A DNA stretch of 5,993 nucleotides. Source: Akkermansia sp. Its GTDB lineage: Bacteria; Verrucomicrobiota; Verrucomicrobiia; Verrucomicrobiales; Akkermansiaceae. Numbering within the stretch: the stretch's first letter is position 1; each line of letters starts with the position of its first letter. Below the pieces are notes generated by a model. It had not been told where the DNA came from. It was given only the letters and a program-made list of their open reading frames with translations, and searched no databases. The DNA lies in contig JAIFNK010000324.1 of assembly GCA_020047775.1 (NCBI GenBank), positions 1 to 5,993 of the forward strand, given 5' to 3'. The translations under genes were made by a program, and so were the position numbers. This document shows, piece by piece, positions 1 through 5,884 of this stretch.

Positions 1-982
1 CCTTCTTGTCAGTGTAGATGAAACCGGTGACGAAGAAGAAATCATAACAGATGCCGTGAAGCGCCACGCCCATCAGAAGCATCCACGTCACCTGGTCGGG
101 AGCGCCGAAGGAGAACAGGAGGTAGCGCAGCACCCAGCAGCCCATGCCCACTAACAACATGAGTTTCACGCCGAGTTTGCGGAAGAAGAACGGAATGAGG
201 AGCATGAAGATGATTTCGGACATCTGGCCGAGGGTCATCGTCGATGCCGCTTGTTTGAAACCCGCGGCGCCGAGATAGGCGGAGGTTTGCCCGTAGTAGT
301 AGCCGAGCGGAATGCAGATCAGCGTCGAGCAGATGGCAAACACCAGAAACGACGGGTTTTTCAGCAGCTTGATGGCGTCCAACATGAACAACGACCCGAT
401 GTCGATGGGCTTTCCCTTGGCGGGCGGCGGGGTGTGGGGAAGCGTGAAGCTATACACTCCCAGCGCGATGCTGGAGGCGGCGGCGATCCAGAAAATGTTC
501 AACGAACCGGACCATCCGGCGATGCCAAGCGTGAGGCCGGCGACGATCCAGCCGATCGTGCCCCAGACCCGGGCTTTCGGGAACAATTCCTGCGGCAAGT
601 GGGTGAAGGTGATCGTATTGCCCAGACCGAGGGTGGGCATGTAGCAGAGCATGTAGGCGATCATCAATCCGACGATTTGCCCGCCTTTTTCCGCGCCTTG
701 CGGAGCCATGATGGCGATGGCGCACATGATGCCGCCACCGATCAGCATCAGCACTCCCATCACGCGCTCCGAGGAGAACAAGCGGTCGGCGATGAGGCCG
801 AGGAAAAGCGGGGCGACGATCGCGGCGATCGGCGCGCTTTCGTAGGCACCGCCGATGAAGGCGGCCAGGTCGTTGTTGCCCATGGCGAGGGCCAGCGTGG
901 CGAACCAGGACCCCCATGCGAAGAACTGGAGGAACATCATCACGGAGAGCCGGATAAGCGTGGAGCGCGGGGAAGGAGTCAT
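1..982 (-). CDS. NupG-like MFS transporter (nucleoside:H+ symporter family), 3' end cut by the window
   Basis: Inner-membrane secondary transporter of the major facilitator superfamily, closest in pattern to E. coli NupG/XapB (NHS family, proton-driven uptake). The 327 visible residues start at an ATG (980-982). They are almost continuously hydrophobic and cover about ten of twelve expected helices. NupG has about 418 residues, so roughly 90 are missing past the left edge. Family-like stretches are FLQFFAWGSWFATLA (residues 17-31), YMPTLGLGNTITF (114-126), RVWGTIGW (138-145), LGQMSEIIFMLLIPFFF (251-267) and YDFFFVTG (313-320). R138, Q253, E256 and D314 match polar pore residues I recall in NupG. 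The TM7 stretch is IPLGYYYGQT (224-233) where NupG has LQITNMFGNT, so two polar ligands are lost. The gene lies 24 bases after the Gfo/Idh stop and is presumably in the same operon. The fold assignment is secure; the substrate is unknown and is more likely the sugar or cyclitol handled by its neighbours than a nucleoside. Confidence 0.88.
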   Translation of the reverse strand, partial: MTPSPRSTLIRLSVMMFLQFFAWGSWFATLALAMGNNDLAAFIGGAYESAPIAAIVAPLFLGLIADRLFSSERVMGVLMLIGGGIMCAIAIMAPQGAEKGGQIVGLMIAYMLCYMPTLGLGNTITFTHLPQELFPKARVWGTIGWIVAGLTLGIAGWSGSLNIFWIAAASSIALGVYSFTLPHTPPPAKGKPIDIGSLFMLDAIKLLKNPSFLVFAICSTLICIPLGYYYGQTSAYLGAAGFKQAASTMTLGQMSEIIFMLLIPFFFRKLGVKLMLLVGMGCWVLRYLLFSFGAPDQVTWMLLMGVALHGICYDFFFVTGFIYTDKK

Positions 983-1006
983 GGTTTGGATGGTTTCGTT
1001 AGGAAT

Positions 1007-2050
1007 TCAGAGTTTCACGGGTGCGCCGCTGCGGATGGATCGTTCCTCGGCTTCACAAATTTCCAGGGCTGTCACGCCGTCGAGGGCGGTGACCACGGCG
1101 GGCGTCTGGCGCTTGGACACGCAGTCCACGATGTAATCGATTTCCTTCGAGTAACCATCGCCATCGCCGGTTTCCACCACGCGGGTTTCCTTGCCGGTTT
1201 CAGTGATCAGCAGGGCGCGGGCACCACGGGCGAGATCGAAGTCGATGGTCGCTTGTTCGCAAAGCAAGGTGTAGGACATGTTGAAACCTTGGTTCAGCAG
1301 CCAGCTGCCCTCGGCATACACGTTAGGGCCGCCGGGGTAGTCATACTGGGTGACCACGTGATTGATGGAGCCGCTGGTGGCCAGCACGCCCGAGGAGAAG
1401 ACACCTGCCGGGCGGCCGAAGAGATGGTTGACGAAATCCGTGTCGTGGATGTGCAGGTCGAACAACGCGCCGCCAAGGTCTTGTCCACCGGAGTAGGTAC
1501 CCTGCTGGCTCCAGCCGGGCATCGCGGAATCGCGGCGGAAACGCGCGGCCAGCACCTTGCCGTAGGTTTGCTCCTCCACCGCTTGTTTGAGCCAGCTCCA
1601 GCCGGGCCAGAATCTCATGCACATGGCGGGCATCAGGATGCCGGGCGAGTTGGCGGCGACCGCCAGAATCCTGCGGGCCTCCGCTGAGGTGCGGGCCAGC
1701 GGTTTCTCACAAATGACGTGCTTGCCCGCGTTCAGCCCTGCGATGACCTGCGCGGCGTGCAGCGGTGTAGGCGTGCAAAAGTCCACCAACTCGACATCCG
1801 CGTCGGCTAGCAATTCCTCCGTCGTGCGGTAAACCTTGACGTCTGCTCCGAGATCGATGTCATCGGATTTCGTGATATTACCGGAGACCCCGGCGAGGAT
1901 GCCGTTGACCGGCACGCGCACCGCGTCGCAGACCGCGACCACGCGTGCCATGGGATTCGCCAGATAGGCGCGGAGATGGGTCACGCCCATGAAGCCCAGG
2001 CCGACGACGGCCACGTTCACGGGTTTTTCGGCGTTGGAGTTCGAGGACAT
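1007..2050 (-). CDS. Gfo/Idh/MocA family NAD(P)-dependent oxidoreductase
   Basis: Cytoplasmic dehydrogenase or reductase of 347 residues, typical for the family, acting on a sugar, inositol or related polyol. The N-terminal Rossmann fold opens with VAVVGLGFMG (13-22), giving the dinucleotide motif G17-x-G19-x-x-G22. The family signature EKP is at 115-117, with K116 the likely catalytic lysine. The C-terminal alpha/beta domain carries FDLHIHDTDF (197-206); H202 and D198 or D205 fit the conserved active-site His/Asp. No signal peptide or Tat motif is seen, unlike many secreted relatives in Planctomycetota and Verrucomicrobiota. The ATG at 2048-2050 is chosen because it lies 11 bases after the upstream stop and just ahead of the first Rossmann strand. 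The frame stays open to 2287, but that extension would overlap the isomerase gene and reads as Arg/Gly-rich non-domain sequence. Substrate and NAD/NADP preference cannot be told. An IolG-type inositol dehydrogenase or a 3-keto-sugar reductase are both possible. Confidence 0.93.
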   Translation of the reverse strand: MSSNSNAEKPVNVAVVGLGFMGVTHLRAYLANPMARVVAVCDAVRVPVNGILAGVSGNITKSDDIDLGADVKVYRTTEELLADADVELVDFCTPTPLHAAQVIAGLNAGKHVICEKPLARTSAEARRILAVAANSPGILMPAMCMRFWPGWSWLKQAVEEQTYGKVLAARFRRDSAMPGWSQQGTYSGGQDLGGALFDLHIHDTDFVNHLFGRPAGVFSSGVLATSGSINHVVTQYDYPGGPNVYAEGSWLLNQGFNMSYTLLCEQATIDFDLARGARALLITETGKETRVVETGDGDGYSKEIDYIVDCVSKRQTPAVVTALDGVTALEICEAEERSIRSGAPVKL

Positions 2051-2061
2051 GGGATTCGGCT

Positions 2062-2898
2062 TCAAGGGATGGATTTCAAAACAAGCTCGTGAGCCAGGCG
2101 GATGTCGGCCACCCGCTGGTCGCCGGCTTCGCGCTCGATGACCAGGTCGCCGGTGAAATTCACTTCCGCGAGCGCGGCGAAAAACGCGGGCCAATCCACC
2201 TGCCCGGTGCCGGCGGGGACCTCCTCGCCCCAGGTGCCGGGGACGGTGCTTTGCACCGCGTCTTTGACATGCACCTGCCGGATCCACGGGCCTAGCAGGC
2301 GGACCGCGTCGATCGGATTTCCTTTTCCATAGAGCAGCATGTTGGCGGGATCGAAATTGACGCCCACATTGGGGCGGTCAAGCACGGTTAACAACTCTGC
2401 GAGCCCCGCGGCGGTCTCCTGGCCGGTTTCCAGGGCGACCGTCATGCCGGCTGCTGCAAAAACATCCGCCACGGCGGCGAGGCGTTCGACCATTTTCGCG
2501 AAATCCGGGTCTGCGGCATCGTGTGGGACGAATCCGGCGTGGAAGGTGACGAGTTTCAATCCCAACTTGGCGGCGATCGTCACGGTGGCCTCGGTGTTCC
2601 GCAGATTCTCCGCCCAGGTCGCGTCGGGGGCGATTCCACCGGTCAGCCGGATCGTGTCCAATGTGGTGTAGTCCTCGCCGACGCAGCCGAACATGCCTGA
2701 TAGGATGATGATGCCGGCCTCCTGAAATACTTTTCCCGTCTGCTCCCAGAGGGCGGGTTCCTCGCGCAAGGGGTCCAGGTTGAGTTGGACCCGGTGAATG
2801 CCGGTGGCTCGCAATTTCTCCAAAAGATCGTGTGGGTCGGATGGTTTCAGGGACCAGGAGCAGACGGCGAGTCGTTGAAGGGCAGGGGAGTAATTCAT
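2062..2898 (-). CDS. Sugar phosphate isomerase/epimerase-like TIM-barrel protein (xylose isomerase-like, AP_endonuc_2 fold)
   Basis: Cytoplasmic metal-dependent isomerase, epimerase or lyase of 278 residues, in the family that includes IolE, IolI, hydroxypyruvate isomerase and tagatose epimerases. Barrel strands that carry the usual divalent-metal ligands are visible: E157 in VALETGQE (154-161), D183 in VNFDPANM (180-187), H210 in VHVKDA (209-214) and E255 in LVIERE (252-257). H120 in TFHAGF (118-123) is a further conserved-looking active-site position. I chose the ATG at 2896-2898 because family members begin a few residues before the first strand (here RLAVCSWSL, 9-17). The frame is open to 2949, but the extra 17 residues are polar with no strand-like pattern. 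The stop lies 11 bases before the Gfo/Idh start, so the two are almost certainly co-transcribed. No residue fixes the substrate. Recent members of this family do inositol, 3-keto-sugar and C-glycoside chemistry, so a simple phosphate-sugar isomerase should not be assumed. Confidence 0.9.
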   Translation of the reverse strand: MNYSPALQRLAVCSWSLKPSDPHDLLEKLRATGIHRVQLNLDPLREEPALWEQTGKVFQEAGIIILSGMFGCVGEDYTTLDTIRLTGGIAPDATWAENLRNTEATVTIAAKLGLKLVTFHAGFVPHDAADPDFAKMVERLAAVADVFAAAGMTVALETGQETAAGLAELLTVLDRPNVGVNFDPANMLLYGKGNPIDAVRLLGPWIRQVHVKDAVQSTVPGTWGEEVPAGTGQVDWPAFFAALAEVNFTGDLVIEREAGDQRVADIRLAHELVLKSIP

Positions 2899-2997
2899 TG
2901 ATGTTTCGAGGATTGGATATCTACCTGGCTCACGGGGGCGGTCTTTCACCTCCGGCTCATGTCAGAGCCGTTCACGGGCGACCGGTGACTGGCGTGA
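2899..2997. other. Intergenic gap between L,D-transpeptidase and isomerase genes
   Basis: This 99-base gap is by far the largest on the minus strand left of hflX and is the natural boundary between the wall gene and the sugar cassette. It holds a 6-bp inverted repeat (2953-2970, listed separately) and a spaced copy of GTGACT (2985-2990 and 2994-2999) that overlaps the transpeptidase stop. On the minus strand an AT-richer TAGATATCC lies about 25 bases before the isomerase start and could be a -10 element, but I see no matching -35. No Shine-Dalgarno is visible. A promoter or operator for the sugar cassette is plausible by position only. Confidence 0.4.
2953..2970 (-). repeat. Short inverted repeat (6-bp perfect stem, 6-base loop) after the L,D-transpeptidase gene
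   Basis: CGGCTC (2953-2958) and GAGCCG (2965-2970) are perfect inverted copies around ATGTCA. In minus-strand RNA this forms a GC-rich hairpin 27 bases after the transpeptidase stop. No U-rich run follows on the minus strand, so it is not a standard intrinsic terminator. It could be a weak pause site, an mRNA 3'-end stabiliser or a protein-binding site, or it could be chance in GC-rich DNA. Confidence 0.3.
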
Positions 2998-4203
2998 CTA
3001 ACGGATCTCCACGGTGGTGCCGGGGCGGATCAGGGTGGGCAGGCGGACGGCGTCCCAGTTGGCCAGCCGGATGCAACCGGAGCTGCGGGCGCGGCCGATG
3101 GTCTCCGGATCGGAGGTGCCGTGGAGGCCGATGCCGGGCTTGCTCAAGCCGCACCAGAAGATGCCGACGGGGCTGTTCGGGCCGGGCGGGATATTGAGTG
3201 CCTCGGAGTCGGCGCTGCGTTTGCCGGTATCGAGCAGTTTCTGGTCGTAGCGCCAGTGGGGGAGTTCCACGGAATTTCTCACCTCCCAGGTGCCGAATTT
3301 GATGAACTGGGGCTTCCCGGGGGTGATGGGGAAGGAGGCGATGAGCCCGCGGTTCGGGCGGCTGCTGGAAACGGGGGTGGCACCGCGTTCGGCGACGATC
3401 AGGGCCGGCGGGGCGGCTTCGAAAATGCGGACCTGGTTGATTTTCGTATCCACCACGGCGTGGCGCTGGCTCAAGGCTTCGTCCGCTTTATAACCGGCAC
3501 CGGTGAGGCTCTCGATGGTGAATGGGCGGACGTTCGGCACGATGAGGGTGTCGCGTGGCTTGAGGTTGTTGATTTTTTTACTGCCGTTGAGCGTGGTGAG
3601 ATACTCGATGTCGCAGTGGTAGCGCTCGGACATGAACTCGGCGAAGCTGCGGTAGCTCATGCGCTTGCGCTTGGCTTGCAGGGCTTTTTTGGTGGGCAGG
3701 GTGCCGTCGACCCACGCGCTGGCGGAGTCGGGGACGATGGCGATGGCGAGTGGATTTGGCACGGCCTTGCGGGCGGCGATGTTCACGGCGACCCAGTCGG
3801 AGATCGGGTGGCCATTCACCTCGTTCCAGGATTGCACGGCGAGTTCGGTGAATTGACCGGGTTTTCCATCGATGACGCCGGGGCCGAATTTTGCTTCATC
3901 GAGGAAAATCTGGAGGCGCACGGCGTCGTCGCCGGTGGGCTTCACTTCGAGCGGCGAGGGTGGGGAGACCGTTTCGATGGGAGTGGCCCGCACGATGGGC
4001 GGGGCGGGTTTCACGAGGACCGGCGGTGCCGCGGGCGCGACCGGATCCGTGGTCGGCGCGGGCTGGGAATTGAGTTCGTCATCGCCACCGATTGGGAGTG
4101 CGCGGAGCACCGGCCGACTGGATTGCAGCTGGGGAGGCAGCGGTTGCTGGGCGGGAACGAGTGTGGTGAGCGCGAGGAAGACGGGCGAGACGAAGCGGAG
4201 CAT
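2998..4203 (-). CDS. Secreted L,D-transpeptidase (YkuD domain) with LysM-like and peptidoglycan-binding-like regions
   Basis: Exported peptidoglycan enzyme of 401 residues. YkuD enzymes use a cysteine to make 3-3 cross-links or to attach proteins to the wall outside the inner membrane. The N-terminus MLRFVSPVFLALTTLVPAQQ is a short hydrophobic signal peptide, with likely cleavage near A18. A Pro/Ala-rich linker follows (about 20-90). Residues 92-130 look like a peptidoglycan-binding-1 module (LQIFLDEAKFGPGVIDGKPG), and 185-224 resemble LysM (YRSFAEFMSERYHCD ... NNLKPRDTLIVPN). The YkuD domain spans about 247-400, with H361 in GLHGTSDP and the nucleophile C377 in SSGCIRL followed by R379, so the catalytic set is intact. 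The start is the ATG at 4201-4203, right before the signal peptide. The gene lies 20 bases after the hflX stop, so co-transcription is likely. Linkage to the sugar genes across the 99-base gap is uncertain. Domain limits are by eye; the YkuD call is firm. Confidence 0.94.
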   Translation of the reverse strand: MLRFVSPVFLALTTLVPAQQPLPPQLQSSRPVLRALPIGGDDELNSQPAPTTDPVAPAAPPVLVKPAPPIVRATPIETVSPPSPLEVKPTGDDAVRLQIFLDEAKFGPGVIDGKPGQFTELAVQSWNEVNGHPISDWVAVNIAARKAVPNPLAIAIVPDSASAWVDGTLPTKKALQAKRKRMSYRSFAEFMSERYHCDIEYLTTLNGSKKINNLKPRDTLIVPNVRPFTIESLTGAGYKADEALSQRHAVVDTKINQVRIFEAAPPALIVAERGATPVSSSRPNRGLIASFPITPGKPQFIKFGTWEVRNSVELPHWRYDQKLLDTGKRSADSEALNIPPGPNSPVGIFWCGLSKPGIGLHGTSDPETIGRARSSGCIRLANWDAVRLPTLIRPGTTVEIR

Positions 4204-4223
4204 GGGATGGAATCGGATGGAAA

Positions 4224-5525
4224 TTAAGCGGGAACGGCAACAAAGGCTTCAAGTCGGCCGGCGATGGCGGCGGGCACGACGGCAGTGACAAGGATGTCAT
4301 CGCCCTCATAATCCGTCGAGAGCACCTTGGCCTCGCGGTGCAGCAGGCTGACGAGGTCGGCGCGGTTTTGGGGGATGCGGTAGTCGAGATGCTGGACGCG
4401 GTCGGCGAGGACCTGGCTGCAAATTTTGAGCAGTTCCTCCAGGCCCTGGCCGGTGACGGCGGAGGCGTGCAGGGCTCCGGGGAATTTCTTGTCGAGCGCG
4501 ATGAGCTCGAACGGATCAGTGACGCGGTCGATTTTGTTGAGTACCGTGATGGTCGGCTTGTCGCCGGCACCGAGTTCCGCGAGGACCTCGAGCGTGGTGT
4601 CGTGGAAGCGCTCGATTTCCGGGGCGGTGGCGTCGAGGATGTGGATGAGGAAATCCGCGAGCGCGGCTTCTTCGAGCGTGGCCTTGAACGCTTCGACGAG
4701 GCGATGGGGCAGATTTCGCACGAAGCCAACGGTGTCGGTGATGAGCAGCGGTTGGCCGTCTGGCAGCTCGATGCGGCGGGTGGTGGTGTCGAGCGTGGCG
4801 AAGAGCATGTCCTTGGCCATGACGTCGGCACCGCTCAGGATGTTGAGCATGGTGGATTTCCCGGCGTTCGTGTAGCCGACGATGGCGGCGTGGGGCGTGG
4901 CGAATTTTTCGCGCTCCTTGCGCTGGGTTTTCCGCTGTTTGCGGACGATTTCAATTTCGCGCTTGGCGCGGTCGATGATCTGGTAGGCGAGCCGGCGGTC
5001 CACCTCGATCTGCTTTTCACCCATGCCGCGGGAGGCACCACCGCCCGCCCCACCGCCGGAGCCGGCGGATTCGCGGTCGAGGTGTCCCCACATCCGCGCG
5101 AGGCGGGGCAGGGCGTACTGCATGCGGGCGAGTTCGACTTGGAGGCGGGCTTCCTTGGTCTGGGCGCGCTTGGCGAAAATATCGAGGATGACTTCCTCGC
5201 GGTCGATCACGCAGAGGTCGGCGAGTTTTTCCCACTCACGTTGTTGGGAGGGGGCGAGGCCGTTGTCGATGACGATCACGTCGCACTCATGGGCGCGTGC
5301 GAGTTCGACGAGTTCCGAGGCTTTTCCGGTGCCGCAGAGGAACTTCTTGTGCATCTCGCGGCTGCGGTAGAGCACCGACTCGATCACCTCCACGCCGAGG
5401 GTTTTCACGAGTTCCGCGAGCTCCTCGAGCAGCGATTCCGACTCCGTGGCTTCGCGGGCATCAAAGTAAAAGCGCACCAGCAAGGCGCGCTCGATCATGT
5501 CGGGCTTTTCTCTGACTTCAAACAT
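4224..5525 (-). CDS. hflX: Ribosome-associated GTPase HflX
   Basis: GTPase of 433 residues (E. coli HflX has 426). HflX binds the 50S subunit and splits stalled or hibernating 70S ribosomes, notably in heat stress. The N-terminal HflX domain shows LCGTGKASEL (63-72), NGLAPSQQREWEKL (88-101) and VIDREEVILDIFAKRAQTKE (106-125). A glycine-rich linker (155-164) leads to RGMGEKQIEVDRR (166-178), the counterpart of RGPGETQLETDRR in E. coli. The G domain has G1 GYTNAGKST (217-225), G2 FATLDTTTRRI (242-252), G3 DTVGF (264-268), G4 NKID (330-333) and G5 SAVTG (355-359). All nucleotide-binding motifs are intact. I chose the ATG at 5523-5525 because MFEVREKP aligns with the E. coli start MFDRYDAG. An in-frame ATG at 5624 would add 33 residues and overlap the upstream gene by 25 bases. 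No Shine-Dalgarno is seen before either. The likely translational partner downstream is the L,D-transpeptidase gene. Confidence 0.96.
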   Translation of the reverse strand: MFEVREKPDMIERALLVRFYFDAREATESESLLEELAELVKTLGVEVIESVLYRSREMHKKFLCGTGKASELVELARAHECDVIVIDNGLAPSQQREWEKLADLCVIDREEVILDIFAKRAQTKEARLQVELARMQYALPRLARMWGHLDRESAGSGGGAGGGASRGMGEKQIEVDRRLAYQIIDRAKREIEIVRKQRKTQRKEREKFATPHAAIVGYTNAGKSTMLNILSGADVMAKDMLFATLDTTTRRIELPDGQPLLITDTVGFVRNLPHRLVEAFKATLEEAALADFLIHILDATAPEIERFHDTTLEVLAELGAGDKPTITVLNKIDRVTDPFELIALDKKFPGALHASAVTGQGLEELLKICSQVLADRVQHLDYRIPQNRADLVSLLHREAKVLSTDYEGDDILVTAVVPAAIAGRLEAFVAVPA

Positions 5526-5564
5526 CCGCAGGAGCAGTAGCACTGAAGCCACCTCCCGGCCATT

Positions 5565-5599
5565 GGAAATTTGCAGGCGGCACGCCTCCAGGCATTTCC
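5565..5599 (-). repeat. Compound inverted repeat in the hflX leader, abutting the upstream stop codon
   Basis: The outer arms are GGAAAT (5565-5570) and ATTTCC (5594-5599). A perfect inner stem, AGGCG (5575-5579) and CGCCT (5583-5587), closes on a 3-base loop. Transcribed from the minus strand it would fold as one long interrupted hairpin that begins directly after the TGA of the small membrane gene (5600-5602) and ends about 40 bases before the hflX ATG. No U-run follows, so a classic terminator is unlikely. Possible roles are a leader structure that tunes hflX or an mRNA processing or stability element. Energy was not computed. Confidence 0.45.
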
Positions 5600-5884
5600 T
5601 CAGCGGGTTTTTTCCTGCAGCCATCGTTCATGGCCCCACAGGCCCCAAACGATGCCGGCAAGCCCGAAGCCCAGCAGAATCGGCGGAAGGGCGATGGTCA
5701 GGCTGATGCCGATCGGTCCGAGGGCATACAGCAGGTCGTCGTCGAGAAAGTGCGGAGCGAGCAAGAAATACAGCCTCGCCATCAGGAGCGCGACCGCGCC
5801 GAGCGCCATCATGGTCCCGCCCCACGACTGGTATCGGCGGGCGAGTCTGACGGCGGCGAGACCAATGAGTCGGAGTCCGATCAC
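5600..5884 (-). CDS. Small hypothetical membrane protein
   Basis: I do not recognise this family. The frame encodes 94 residues from a GTG (5882-5884). An amphipathic N-terminus (IGLRLIGLAAVRLARRYQ, 2-19) precedes two clear membrane segments: about 24-43 (GTMMALGAVALLMARLYFLL) and about 50-82 (a loop with three Asp, then LGPIGISLTIALPPILLG, followed by GLAGIVWGLWG). The tail HERWLQEKTR is charged and probably cytoplasmic. Codons are GC-rich and C/G-ending as in the neighbours, which supports real coding. The start is unsure. The frame stays open for only seven codons upstream of the GTG before a TGA (5906-5908), and those codons read KPFDAFG, which looks like natural protein sequence. An ATG in another frame (5907-5909) would join it if one base were removed. 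An internal ATG pair at about residues 25-26 is a third option. It lies 74 bases before the hflX start and is possibly the first gene of this run. Confidence 0.6.
   Translation of the reverse strand: MIGLRLIGLAAVRLARRYQSWGGTMMALGAVALLMARLYFLLAPHFLDDDLLYALGPIGISLTIALPPILLGFGLAGIVWGLWGHERWLQEKTR

Noticed and set aside
251..1687. 478-codon open frame on the + strand
   Set aside because: It runs antisense across both the transporter and the Gfo/Idh gene, through their boundary. Its product is His/Gly/Asp/Glu-rich with no domain. It is an artefact of GC-rich codon use in the real genes.
2051..2287. N-terminal extension of the Gfo/Idh gene to 2287
   Set aside because: It overlaps 226 bases of the isomerase gene, including its metal-ligand region, and reads as Arg/Gly-rich sequence. 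The ATG at 2050 sits right before the Rossmann fold.
2899..2949. N-terminal extension of the isomerase to 2949
   Set aside because: The 17 added residues are polar and Pro/Arg-rich with no barrel strand. Related proteins start close to the first strand, and the region looks intergenic.
2953..2970. Intrinsic terminator
   Set aside because: The hairpin is real on paper but has no U-rich run on the minus strand side, so it is kept only as an inverted repeat.
3111..3122. Ser in place of His in the transpeptidase SxGC motif (SSGC rather than SHGC)
   Set aside because: YkuD proteins vary at this position (B. subtilis YkuD has SKGC), so this is not a broken active site.
3121..4227. 368-codon open frame on the + strand
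   Set aside because: It lies antisense to the L,D-transpeptidase, whose signal peptide and YkuD catalytic motif are unambiguous. The product is low-complexity and Gly/Asp-rich.
4079..4831. 250-codon minus-strand frame inside hflX and the transpeptidase
   Set aside because: It is an alternative frame of two real genes. The product is almost all Ser/Pro/Arg/Thr, typical of an out-of-frame reading.
4338..5540. 400-codon open frame on the + strand
   Set aside because: It lies antisense to hflX, which has all five G motifs. The antisense product has a Glu/Gly/Val/Asp-rich mirror composition and no motif.
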